NCBI GenBank assembly: GCA_958438515.1
Contig: CAUBRZ010000002.1
Coordinates: forward strand, 1-64,000
DNA from: an uncultured Clostridium sp.
GTDB lineage: Bacteria; Bacillota; Clostridia; TANB77; CAG-508
Length of the DNA stretch: 64,000 nucleotides
Direction of reading: 5' to 3'
The notes beneath the pieces were generated by a model, which saw nothing but the letters and a program-made list of their open reading frames with translations, did not search any database and had not been told where the DNA came from. Positions 47,894-57,497 of this stretch are shown one piece after another. Made by a program: the position numbers and the translations under genes. Positions within the stretch are counted from its first letter, which is position 1; every line of letters begins with the position of its first letter.

Positions 47894-49447
47894 TCAAGTA
47901 TTTTTTGTTATATTACAGCATATTTTAAATCTAATTGAATTCCATATTTTTTGAATTGTTGCCTTCTCTTGTTTGTTTAAAGCTATAAAATAAATATTTA
48001 ATATATATATTACAGAAAAAATAAACATACTCAATAAATATATATATATATTCTGGAAATCCATTATCTCCACTAACATTAATCCGGTAATAATTGGAAG
48101 AATAAATGAGGGTACTATTTTTAAAATTGATTTCCAAAATTTTATCATATTAATTTTAATAACTTTATGATCATATATGTTAAAAATAATAATATGTCCT
48201 ATAATTATTGAAATAGTTGTTCCTAATGTAGAAGCTACTATGCCATATTTTCCACAAACAAGATAACTAACAGTAGCATTTATAATTGCTATTCCTAAAT
48301 ATATTAATGTTCTTATCTTTTGTTTGTCTTTTGCTCTATAAATTTCCAATAGATTTCCTTTTATTACTACAAAAGAAATAGGTATTATTAATAATAGTGT
48401 TAATACATAGGCCAATTCATATTCACTACCATATAATAATATAATAAAGCGTTTTCCAAAAAATAAAAAACCAAATAAAAACATAAATATAGTCATACAT
48501 TGAATTCTCCCAGTTTTTATTACCAATCCTAACAGTTTTTCATTCTTTTCACTTTCTTCTTTAGTCTGATTTATAATAAAATGTATTTTTGGAACAAACA
48601 CTCCTGAAATTGTTGTCGCCAATGTCATATAAATAGAATTTATCTGTGAAGCAATTGTATAAATTGCAACATCTTTTGCATTCCTTTTCATTCCTATGAT
48701 AATAGAATCAATACTCCAATTTATTTGATCTATAACAATTGTAATAATTACAAAAATATAAAAAACAAATATCTCTTTTAATAATTTTTTTTCTATCCTC
48801 TTAAACTTTATTTCTATATTTAATTTTTTAAAACAATAACTCATATTTAGCACAAGCATGCATAAATTAATTAGAGTTGTAACTATTACTACCATTATAC
48901 TTTTATATCCAATTATCAATAATGGAATAGTCAGTATTGGTAGTAATACCTTTTTTAAAATTAATAATAACTTTTGAAATATAAACCTCTCTTTCAATAT
49001 TACATATGATTCAAACAATCCTGATATAGCAACTATAACTATATTAAACAACATTACAATTAACATAATCTGCATTTCTAATATTTCTTCTTCAGAAAAA
49101 TTAATAAAAATTTTATTTAAAAATACTATCAAAATTATTCCTATAATTATAGATATACATGCAAAAATCATATAAATTACAAATATAACACCATTTATAT
49201 TTGCTAATTTTTCATTTTCTGCTACGGATTTTGCCGCAAATTTAATGTATGTACTAGCCATTCCGTTATTTAGAATTTCTAAATATCCTACAATAGATAT
49301 AACTAAACTGTATGTTCCATAATGATTTTGTCCTAAATATCTTGTTAAAATAGGGCTATATATAAAATTGATTATAAAGCTAAAAAACACAAATACATAT
49401 GATAAAATAACTCCAATTTTTATTTGCTTTGATGCATTTTGTTCCAT
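47894..49447 (-). CDS. Polysaccharide flippase (Wzx/MATE type)
   Basis: This 517-aa integral membrane protein has about 14 predicted helices and the polysaccharide_synt family N-terminus (IKIGVILSYVFVFFSFIINFIYSPILTR begins the first two). It flips lipid-linked repeat units across the membrane. It lies at the downstream end of the glycan synthesis genes. Confidence 0.9.
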   Translation of the reverse strand: MEQNASKQIKIGVILSYVFVFFSFIINFIYSPILTRYLGQNHYGTYSLVISIVGYLEILNNGMASTYIKFAAKSVAENEKLANINGVIFVIYMIFACISIIIGIILIVFLNKIFINFSEEEILEMQIMLIVMLFNIVIVAISGLFESYVILKERFIFQKLLLILKKVLLPILTIPLLIIGYKSIMVVIVTTLINLCMLVLNMSYCFKKLNIEIKFKRIEKKLLKEIFVFYIFVIITIVIDQINWSIDSIIIGMKRNAKDVAIYTIASQINSIYMTLATTISGVFVPKIHFIINQTKEESEKNEKLLGLVIKTGRIQCMTIFMFLFGFLFFGKRFIILLYGSEYELAYVLTLLLIIPISFVVIKGNLLEIYRAKDKQKIRTLIYLGIAIINATVSYLVCGKYGIVASTLGTTISIIIGHIIIFNIYDHKVIKINMIKFWKSILKIVPSFILPIITGLMLVEIMDFQNIYIYLLSMFIFSVIYILNIYFIALNKQEKATIQKIWNSIRFKICCNITKNT

Positions 49448-49550
49448 TATAATTACTCCTTGTTTATTATATTCTAGTTTGTAACTTTTGCCTTTTTATA
49501 CATATTATACACATAAGTTTTTTTATCCCTTTTATTATCTTTTGTAAACT

Positions 49551-50678
49551 TCATTTTTTAAAAACTAATATATTATTTTTAATTTCTTTTTTTTGCTCTC
49601 TTTTTATTAATTCATCATATTTACTATTCTCAATTTCTAATAATTTTTCTACAATCCTGATAGGGCTATCTTGAATATAAAAACATCTATCTTCTAAATT
49701 TATATCTTCAAAAAAGAACTTAACCTTGTCATTCCATACTATTGGAATAGCCGGAATTCCCAATGAATACGCCGTAATGTGACTATGCAATCTAAAAGAA
49801 ATTATACTTTTATATTTTGAAATAATATGAATTAATTCTTCAGGTATATCTGGTTTTGGAGCTATTGCTGTATCTTTCTTATACCTATTATTTCTTAAAG
49901 CGCTTAAGCATTCACATGCCAAATTATAATCTTCTTGAGATCCATTGCAAAATAATTGCCATTTTTTTCCTTCCTTTTCTAGCTCAGTAATAATCTGTTT
50001 CCAAAATGTTATTATAGTTGCCTTTTCTACTCCTACTAAATTCATTACGCCTAGACCTATGATCTCTGATCTTGCATCTTTCTCTATCTTATATGTTTCA
50101 TCTGTATAAATAGCAGGATCATATGTTTTACGTACAGGGATTTTATTAGTCTTTTTAAGGTATTTTTTTGTTAATTTCTCTATGTCATCTCTTGTGGAAA
50201 TATGTATAATACTTTCATTTGAAAGTGTCTTTCTAATTTTATGCAATAATATTTTACTTTTAATCTCACCTATACCACAAGCATTAAAAACTATTTTTGT
50301 TCCCATTTTAGACAAATACTTTACAAAATCGTATAGTTGAAATGTAAAATAAGGCATAATTAAGTGTCCACCTGCAAATATTGCTATATCGTATTTCTCT
50401 TGACATATTTTTTTGATTACTTTTCTTCTCTTTAAATCTTGTAATTTATATGTTAGATATTCACTTTTATGTAATAATTTTTTTAAGTACCTTATTCTTC
50501 TTTCGTTTTGCAAAATTACATCTTCATTCAAAAAACCTTTTCTGCATGAAATATCTGCCTTTTTTATTTCTATCTTCTCACATTCATATGAGTTTTCTAT
50601 AATTCTTTTTACATTCTCGCAAATAATACCATCTCCTAAATTAGAAGAGTACCATTCCCCAATTATTAAAATCTTCAC
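49551..50678 (-). CDS. Polysaccharide pyruvyl transferase family protein
   Basis: This 375-aa protein has the family's N-terminus (IIGEWYSSNLGDGIICENV), the central FAGGHLIMPYF and the C-terminal SFRLHSHITAYSLGIPAIPIVW. It is expected to add a ketal pyruvate to a sugar of the surface polymer, giving negative charge. It is encoded between the polymerase and flippase genes. Confidence 0.88.
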   Translation of the reverse strand: MKILIIGEWYSSNLGDGIICENVKRIIENSYECEKIEIKKADISCRKGFLNEDVILQNERRIRYLKKLLHKSEYLTYKLQDLKRRKVIKKICQEKYDIAIFAGGHLIMPYFTFQLYDFVKYLSKMGTKIVFNACGIGEIKSKILLHKIRKTLSNESIIHISTRDDIEKLTKKYLKKTNKIPVRKTYDPAIYTDETYKIEKDARSEIIGLGVMNLVGVEKATIITFWKQIITELEKEGKKWQLFCNGSQEDYNLACECLSALRNNRYKKDTAIAPKPDIPEELIHIISKYKSIISFRLHSHITAYSLGIPAIPIVWNDKVKFFFEDINLEDRCFYIQDSPIRIVEKLLEIENSKYDELIKREQKKEIKNNILVFKK

Positions 50679-50690
50679 AATTAATCCTCC

Positions 50691-51728
50691 TTAGAAAAAA
50701 GTCTTATATGGCATATAAAGGGTGTCAATTTGTGTATTTACTAAGAAAAATACAAATAACAATATATATATCACTATTTCGATTAACATTTTTTGTTTTT
50801 TATCTTCTAATGTTTCCAATATATTTGGAATAAGAAATATTATTGAGTATGAATAGTACATTGTTAATCTTGCTATATTTCCTTGAGTACTGGCAAGTGA
50901 CTGAATTAGAATTGCTATCATCAACATATTAAACCAAATATTATTTTCTTTATATTTTTCTATCTTTTGATTTCTAATTAATATAAAGAACAATAAAATA
51001 ATAAAGAGTATAATTAACAGTGTGTATCCTCCTGTAGAACTAGACACCTCATATTCTTTGTACATATATCTTGTTATTAATGTCACTAATGTTCCTTTCA
51101 TTATAAATATAGAAATAAGAGTTATTAAAAATAGAGAAAAATATCTTACTGTTATCTTTTTATTTGCTATCCAATAAACCGGAATAAAAATAATAGCTGT
51201 TTTGTGGAAAGTACTTGCCAATAATACTAATAATAAAAATTTAATTATTTTTCTTTCTTTAATATACTTTATGCTAATCCATATAATTGAGAAAGCTATA
51301 GATTGTCTAAGTCCTGAAAATAAAAATATATAAAACTGAAATGTTATAAATATAAATATACTACAAAAATAATTTTGTGAATATCTTTTTATTGAAAAAT
51401 ATACTCCATATAGACTAATAAAAGCTATTACAAATAAAAAGAAATTTTCTCCCCCAATAGCCCCTAGTATCTTATTTAAGATAACATAACCTTTCTCCAA
51501 TGGCAAAATAAAAAAATTATTCCAGTCAGCCTGTTTAATCATCTCAAAATATGGAATATAATTTTTCAAGTCCGTCCCTATTGTAACATCTCTAATTCCT
51601 AGGAATACTAGCATTTCTAAAAATGCAACATTCAGAAAAATTTTTTCTTTATTTTTTAAATTCAATATTCTTTCTATAAAAATATATGTTACAACTATTA
51701 GTATTAAAAATAATAAATAGTAATTCAT
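50691..51728 (-). CDS. EpsG/Wzy-type polysaccharide polymerase
   Basis: This 345-aa membrane protein has about ten helices, a large loop near residues 50-85 (IGTDLKNYIPYFEMIKQADW) and FSGLRQSIAFSIIW, the EpsG-family pattern. It probably polymerises lipid-linked repeat units. The locus contains one polymerase and one flippase, consistent with a Wzx/Wzy pathway. Confidence 0.87.
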   Translation of the reverse strand: MNYYLLFLILIVVTYIFIERILNLKNKEKIFLNVAFLEMLVFLGIRDVTIGTDLKNYIPYFEMIKQADWNNFFILPLEKGYVILNKILGAIGGENFFLFVIAFISLYGVYFSIKRYSQNYFCSIFIFITFQFYIFLFSGLRQSIAFSIIWISIKYIKERKIIKFLLLVLLASTFHKTAIIFIPVYWIANKKITVRYFSLFLITLISIFIMKGTLVTLITRYMYKEYEVSSSTGGYTLLIILFIILLFFILIRNQKIEKYKENNIWFNMLMIAILIQSLASTQGNIARLTMYYSYSIIFLIPNILETLEDKKQKMLIEIVIYILLFVFFLVNTQIDTLYMPYKTFF

Positions 51729-51753
51729 TTTTTTTTTTTATATCCTTTCTCAT

Positions 51754-52830
51754 TTATAGTTCAGTATATATTTCAATCATTCTTTTTGTTGAATTTTCAA
51801 TTTGATATCTTTGAATTTTCCAACTTTTCACATCTATTTTTCTTTCTTTTGATGTTATACTCAATATTCTTTTTGCCCACTCCTCTGGATTATTATTTAA
51901 TTTCAGTTTTTCTGCATTATCTGTTATTATTGCTTCTTCAGCGATATTTTCACTAACCACACACTTTATTCCTGTACACTGTGCTTCTATAAGTGCTATA
52001 CCTAGCCCTTCATAAATAGATGGAAACACGAATATATCCATCGCCATTAAAAATTCATTTACATTATTCACAGTTCCAAAAAATTTAATATTTTTTTCAA
52101 TTTTTCTTTCAATAGCACTATTTATGATAAAATCCTTTAACTCACCATCACCAATTAACCATAATTGAGCATCTTTTTTTATTTTTAGTATTTCTTGAAA
52201 TATTTCTAATAAAAATTTATGGTTTTTTGATTTATCAAATCTCCCAACATGTCCTATTATAAAATTGTCTGTTGCATTGTACTTTTCTCTTATTTTTTCT
52301 CTAATTTCTTCATTAAATATAAATTTTTGAATATCAATTGCATTGTAAATCACTTCATATCTTTGATTTTTTCCAAATAAAAAAATACCTGCGTTATTGC
52401 TACAAGCCAATTTTTTTGTAGCCAAACAATTCATTGCTGTTCTAAATAATAAATTTATACACTTGTGCGATGTTGTTTGTGTTGCATGGCAATGTACTAT
52501 TCTCCTTTTTATCTTTGCAAACTTAGCAACAAGTAAATCTATAGCAACAATAGAAGAACAAGTATGTCTATGAAAAATATAATCGGGATTTTCCTTTAAA
52601 ATGTAATACAATTCTTTACAATGTTTCCATACGTTTCTTCCTATTGGTGTAATTCTATATATTTTTCCTCCTAGTCTTTCTATTTCATTATCATAATATC
52701 CTTTCTCTTTGGAATGAACAACAAAGTCAAATTGAATTTTTTCTTTATCAATTTGCCTATATAAATTCATGATAAAAGTTTCCTGTCCTCCCATATTCAT
52801 GGTTCCAACCATATGTAATACTCTTTTCAT
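51754..52830 (-). CDS. Family 4 glycosyltransferase (GT-B)
   Basis: This 358-aa protein has MNMGGQETFIMNLYRQID at the N-terminus, IIGHVGRFDKSKNH in the middle and the E-x7-E region FPSIYEGLGIALIEAQ. It is a retaining enzyme using a nucleotide sugar; donor and acceptor are unknown. It is paralogous to the next gene upstream. Confidence 0.9.
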   Translation of the reverse strand: MKRVLHMVGTMNMGGQETFIMNLYRQIDKEKIQFDFVVHSKEKGYYDNEIERLGGKIYRITPIGRNVWKHCKELYYILKENPDYIFHRHTCSSIVAIDLLVAKFAKIKRRIVHCHATQTTSHKCINLLFRTAMNCLATKKLACSNNAGIFLFGKNQRYEVIYNAIDIQKFIFNEEIREKIREKYNATDNFIIGHVGRFDKSKNHKFLLEIFQEILKIKKDAQLWLIGDGELKDFIINSAIERKIEKNIKFFGTVNNVNEFLMAMDIFVFPSIYEGLGIALIEAQCTGIKCVVSENIAEEAIITDNAEKLKLNNNPEEWAKRILSITSKERKIDVKSWKIQRYQIENSTKRMIEIYTEL

Positions 52831-52831
52831 T

Positions 52832-53929
52832 TTATTCTCCCAATCTAACGTATATATTTTGTAAATTTCTAGCTGTATTTTTTATATCGTATTCTAAGAA
52901 ATTAATATCATCTAAGTTTCTTTGTCTCCTAGAATTTAGTATTTCTTCACTCCATACTACTGGATTATCATTTATACTAAGCCAAGTTATATTATTAGAA
53001 ATATCTGTATCTTTATCAATAGTATCTGATGCAAATATTTTTAATCCCGATATTTGTGCCTCTATTAGAGCTATACTAATTCCTTCATATAAAGATGGAA
53101 ATACCATATAGTCCATGGCACTATATATAGCATCTGTATCTTGTCTTAATCCTAAAAATTTTACTTTTCTCTCTAATCCATACTTTTTAACTAATGTTTC
53201 AATTTTTTTCTTTTCTTCTCCAATTCCAACCATAATTAATAATGAATTCGGATTTTTCTTTTGGTATTGCTTATATACTTTTATTAGAAACTTTTGATTC
53301 TTAACTTTAGAAAATCTTCCAACATGCCCTATTATATCAACATTTTCTTTCACTTGCAATTGTTCTCGTATCTTATTTCTTTTATCAACAGAAAATTTAT
53401 ATTTTTCAATATCTATTCCATTATTTATAATAATCGATTTTTTCCACTCTTTCTTATATAACCATTTTGCTGCATCAATTCCACATGCCAAAAGCATTGT
53501 AGCATTCTTATTGATTTTACCTTGCAAATAGCTTTTATAAATTTTTCCTAATATATTATTTGTATTTCTAGTACTATGACTATGTGCAATTCTATTGGAA
53601 ATCCCCTCTTTTTTTGCCACTTCTAAAATAATACCACTTACTTGATCAATATGTGAATGGATGATTTGATATTCATTATGTTCTTTAAAAAAACTTGATA
53701 ATAATCGTTTATATCTTAATTGACCTACTTCAGTAATATAATCTATATAAAAAATTTTACCTCCCATTTTCTTTATCTCTTCATCAAAAACGCCTTTATT
53801 ATTAACTAAAAAATCGAATTGTACTTTTTCCCTATCTATATTTCTGTACACATTCATAATAAAAGTCTCAGCACCACCAACATTCATAGTTCTAATAATT
53901 TGTAATACTCTAATAGGTTTGTCCTGCAT
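52832..53929 (-). CDS. Family 4 glycosyltransferase (GT-B)
   Basis: This protein of about 365 aa has IRTMNVGGAETFIMNVYRNI, IIGHVGRFSKVKNQ and FPSLYEGISIALIEAQ. I start it at 53929 (MQDKPIRVLQ), where GGAGG lies 8 nt upstream inside the end of the preceding gene; a Met at 53950 lacks such a site. The stop is 1 nt from the next gene. It is closely similar to the gene at 51754, suggesting a tandem duplication. Confidence 0.9.
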   Translation of the reverse strand: MQDKPIRVLQIIRTMNVGGAETFIMNVYRNIDREKVQFDFLVNNKGVFDEEIKKMGGKIFYIDYITEVGQLRYKRLLSSFFKEHNEYQIIHSHIDQVSGIILEVAKKEGISNRIAHSHSTRNTNNILGKIYKSYLQGKINKNATMLLACGIDAAKWLYKKEWKKSIIINNGIDIEKYKFSVDKRNKIREQLQVKENVDIIGHVGRFSKVKNQKFLIKVYKQYQKKNPNSLLIMVGIGEEKKKIETLVKKYGLERKVKFLGLRQDTDAIYSAMDYMVFPSLYEGISIALIEAQISGLKIFASDTIDKDTDISNNITWLSINDNPVVWSEEILNSRRQRNLDDINFLEYDIKNTARNLQNIYVRLGE

Positions 53930-55055
53930 TATTAATTTCCTCCATGTCATTATATATTTCTTTCATCTCATTTATTACCGAATTTATTTCATATTTCTTA
54001 ATAACTTCCTCATCATATTTTTTTACTTTTTGCCTTATCTCCTGGTTTTCTATTAATAGTAATAAAAGTTTTTTGAAACTTTTAGTTTTTATATCTTTAT
54101 CAATATATCCATTTATTCCATTATTAACTAACTCTCTATGTCCTCTGTTATTTGTAGCAATAATTGGTAATCCCTTATACATTGCTTCCATTATATTTAC
54201 TGGTAAACCTTCTCTTTTACTAGATGCTAAATAAATGTCAGTAATATATAATAAATCATTTATATCTTGTCGTCTTCCTAATATTTTAACTACATCATCT
54301 ATTTCATTGCTTTTTATGTAATCATTATACTTATCCTTTAATGGCCCATCTCCAATTAAAAGTAATTTTATATTTGCTTTTTCTTTTTTTAATTCTTCCA
54401 TAACATGAATCAACAGCATTTGGTTTTTATTTTCATTTAACTCTGCTATATAAGAAAATACCATATCATTCTGATTTATCTCTAAATTTCTTCTTATGCC
54501 ATTTTTTTCTTCTTGTGATAATTTTTTTTCCAATCTAGCTACATTCATTCCAATTCCATTTATATGTGATATTTTTGGAACTTTTAAATGCTTTTTAGCA
54601 AATTCATAATCTTCATTCGTTATTGTTATTAAACAATCTGTCCATTTAGCACATATCTTTTCAATCGGATAATATATTATCCAATTAAGTATAGGTGCTC
54701 CTTTATAGAAATGAAAGCCATGTGCTGTATACATTACTTTTGTATTATTCTTTTTTCTCGAGTTTATTGCAGCTAATCTTGTCAATACTCCTCCTACTGG
54801 AGTATGGCAATGAATAATAGTATATTTATTCTCGTCTATTACGTTTTTTAATTGTTTATATGCTCTTAAATTATTAACTTTTATTGGAAATCTTTCAAAT
54901 GGAATATCAAAATGTTTGTCACAATATTCTATTTTTTCATTTCCATTACTTGCTACATGAACTTCATATCCTTGTTCTTTAAACCATTTTAAATATGGTA
55001 TATGAAAACTATTTATATGGCTTGTTACACTTGCTACAAATAATACTTTTTTCAA
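53910..55055 (-). CDS. Family 4 glycosyltransferase (PglA-like)
   Basis: This 381-aa protein starts VLFVASVTSHINSFHIPYLKWF and contains TAHGFHFYKGAPILNW, FSYIAELNENKNQ and ASSKREGLPVNIMEAMYKGLP, the pattern of PglA/EpsD-type transferases that add a sugar to lipid-linked diacetylbacillosamine. It is placed right after the pglD gene, consistent with catalysing the second step. It overlaps the next gene by 20 nt. Confidence 0.9.
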   Translation of the reverse strand: MKKVLFVASVTSHINSFHIPYLKWFKEQGYEVHVASNGNEKIEYCDKHFDIPFERFPIKVNNLRAYKQLKNVIDENKYTIIHCHTPVGGVLTRLAAINSRKKNNTKVMYTAHGFHFYKGAPILNWIIYYPIEKICAKWTDCLITITNEDYEFAKKHLKVPKISHINGIGMNVARLEKKLSQEEKNGIRRNLEINQNDMVFSYIAELNENKNQMLLIHVMEELKKEKANIKLLLIGDGPLKDKYNDYIKSNEIDDVVKILGRRQDINDLLYITDIYLASSKREGLPVNIMEAMYKGLPIIATNNRGHRELVNNGINGYIDKDIKTKSFKKLLLLLIENQEIRQKVKKYDEEVIKKYEINSVINEMKEIYNDMEEINNAGQTY

Positions 55056-55069
55056 TTTTTATTCCCTCA

Positions 55070-55702
55070 TTATCTCATTTTTTTGCTTGGTACTCCTATA
55101 TATGTACCTGATTCATAAATATCTTTAACTACTACACTTCCTGCACCTATAATACACTTTTCACTAATATTTATGTTGTTTTTTATAACTGCTCCTGATC
55201 CAATATGTGTTAATTCTTTAACAACCACTGTTCCTGATAAAGTTGCATTAGGTGATATATGTACATAATCTTCAATTATATCGTCATGTTCTATAATTGC
55301 TCCTGTATTAACAATACAATGTCTTCCAATTTGTGCACTAGTATTGATACATGTATTTGCCATTACTACAGTTCCATTTTCTACTTTTACATCTAATGCT
55401 ATTTCACTACTTGGATGTATTGCTATATAATATTTTAAATTTGGATAAGTTTCTACTATATCTTTTCTTGAGTAATTGTTTCCTATTCCTATTATGAATT
55501 CTAATTCAGGATACTCTTTTTGCAATTGTATACAGTCCTTAACTTTTCCTATTACTTTAATTTCCTTTTGTTTTATTATTACTGTTTCTTTTTCTATATG
55601 GTCGTCTAAAAAACCATATACTTTGTCTTTTGATTTTTCTATAATATCTGCAATTACTTTAGCATGTCCTCCTGCTCCTATAATTACCACATTTTTAGAC
55701 AT
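55070..55702 (-). CDS. pglD: PglD/NeuD-type acetyltransferase
   Basis: This 210-aa protein has an N-terminal Rossmann-like part (VVIIGAGGHAKVIADIIE) and a C-terminal left-handed beta-helix (ISPNATLSGTVVVKELTHIG; CIIGAGSVVVKDI). With the aminotransferase and dehydratase nearby it probably makes UDP-N,N'-diacetylbacillosamine. Its start overlaps the sugar transferase gene by 8 nt, and the two activities are fused or adjacent in other genomes. Confidence 0.88.
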   Translation of the reverse strand: MSKNVVIIGAGGHAKVIADIIEKSKDKVYGFLDDHIEKETVIIKQKEIKVIGKVKDCIQLQKEYPELEFIIGIGNNYSRKDIVETYPNLKYYIAIHPSSEIALDVKVENGTVVMANTCINTSAQIGRHCIVNTGAIIEHDDIIEDYVHISPNATLSGTVVVKELTHIGSGAVIKNNINISEKCIIGAGSVVVKDIYESGTYIGVPSKKMR

Positions 55703-56315
55703 TTATATTCTCCTTGTTTCCTCTAAATTTTTCTATAGTTGCATTATTTGTTTGTGTTATACCTTCTCTTTTTAATACTTTAATAATTGTCATTAAAACT
55801 ATTTTCGTATCATATAAAAAGTTAATATTGTGTATATATTCTATATCATCATTAAACTTATTTTCCCAACTAATAGAATTCCTTCCATTTATTTGAGCTA
55901 ATCCTGTAAGTCCAGGTCTAACATCATGTCTGTGTTTTTGTTCTTTATTATATAATGGTAAATATTCAACTAGCAATGGTCTTGGTCCTACAATTGCCAT
56001 GTCACCTTTTATTATATTAATTAATTCTGGTAATTCGTCTAAACTAGTACTTCTTAAAATCTTACCAAATCTTGTAAGTCTTTCAGAATCTGCTAACAAG
56101 TTGCCATTTTCGTCTTTTTCATCAGTCATTGTTCTAAATTTGTATAAAGTAAATAGTTTTTCATCTTTCCCTGGTCTTTGCTGCTTGAAAATACCTGGTT
56201 TTCCTAGCTTTATAATAACTAATATGTATATAATAATCATTAATGGTGATAAAACTATTAATGCTATTAAACTTAGTATAAAATCTAACAATCTTTTTAT
56301 ATATTTTTTATACAT
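55695..56315 (-). CDS. pglC: Initiating phosphoglycosyl transferase (PglC-like)
   Basis: This 206-aa monotopic enzyme has a hydrophobic N-terminal re-entrant helix (about 8-32), KFRTMTDEKDENGNLL with the catalytic Asp-Glu region, LDELPELINIIKGDMAIVGPRP and RPGLTGLAQINGRN. It transfers a phospho-sugar to undecaprenyl phosphate and so starts the repeat unit. Context points to diacetylbacillosamine as the sugar. Confidence 0.92.
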   Translation of the reverse strand: MYKKYIKRLLDFILSLIALIVLSPLMIIIYILVIIKLGKPGIFKQQRPGKDEKLFTLYKFRTMTDEKDENGNLLADSERLTRFGKILRSTSLDELPELINIIKGDMAIVGPRPLLVEYLPLYNKEQKHRHDVRPGLTGLAQINGRNSISWENKFNDDIEYIHNINFLYDTKIVLMTIIKVLKREGITQTNNATIEKFRGNKENINV

Positions 56316-56336
56316 TGCAATTCCTTTTCTTTCAAA

Positions 56337-57465
56337 TTATTTCCATAATCCTTTTATAATGTTAATTACTATCTCTTGCTCTTCTTTAGTCATTTTAGTA
56401 TCAGAAGGAAGGCATATTCCCCTTTTAAACAAATCTTCAGATACTGGTTTTTCTTTCACTTTAATAAAATCATATTCTTTAAATATTGGTTGCATATGCA
56501 TTGGTTTCCACACAGGTCTTGATTCTATGTTTTCTCTTTCTAATGCTATCATTATATCTAATGGTTTCACCTTCGAATCTTCACTTAATGTTATTACTGA
56601 TAGCCAGTGATTTGGTTTTGTATTCTCTGGGACTGGTTGCATTTTAATGTCTTTAATATCCTTAAACTCTTCTTTATATTTATTATATATTCTAGTTTTT
56701 TGATTAATTCTCTCATTTAAAACTTTAAGCTGTCCTCTTCCTATCCCTGCTACTATATTACTCATTCTATAATTATAACCAACTTCCTTATGCTCATAAT
56801 GTCGTTCTGCTTCTCTTGATTGAGTTGCCCAAAATCTCACTTTTTTTATTTTCTCTTCATCTTCAGATACTAACATTCCTCCACCACTTGTCGTAATGAT
56901 TTTATTTCCATTGAATGAATATATTCCATATTTTCCAAATGTTCCTGTTTGTTTATTATTATATGTTGCTCCTAAACTTTCTGCTGCATCTTCTACAAGT
57001 GGAACATTGTGTGCTTGACATATATCTTTTATTTTCTCAATTTTAGCTGGTGTACCATATAAATGTACTACTATTACTGCTTTTGGATTAGGATACTTTT
57101 CGAATGCTTTTTCTAAAGCTTTTGGATCCATGTTCCAAGTTTCTTCTTCACTATCTATAAATACTGGCGTTGCATTTTGATACATAATTGGATTAGCTGT
57201 GGCTGAAAATGTTAGTGATGAACAAAAAACAATATCTCCTTCTTTCACGTCTAATGCTTTAAAGGCCATATGAATGGCTGCTGTTCCTGCTGATAACGCT
57301 GCAGCACATTTTGTTCCTACATAGTTTGCTAATTCTTCTTCAAATTTGTTTACATTTTCTCCGAAGTGGTGCTATCCAATTTGTATCAAATGCTTCTTTT
57401 ATATATTCTTTTTCATATCCTTCATCTGACATATGTGGTGATGCTAAAAAAATTCTTCTTTCCAT
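56337..57465 (-). CDS. pglE: DegT-family sugar aminotransferase (PglE-like), one CGG recoding site
   Basis: Corrected length is 375 aa. This PLP enzyme has LSAGTAAIHMAFKAL, VVHLYGTPAKIE, DAAESLGATY and the PLP-Lys region YSFNGNKIITTSGGGML. C is skipped at CGG 57361-57363 (NWIAPL-G-ENVNKFEEE), so translation starts at 57465 (MERRIFLASPH). Without the shift only about 35 residues are made. It aminates the 4-keto sugar made by the PglF-like enzyme encoded just upstream. Confidence 0.93.
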
Positions 57466-57497
57466 TATTTATCTGCTTCCTTCTTTTTTATAAATTT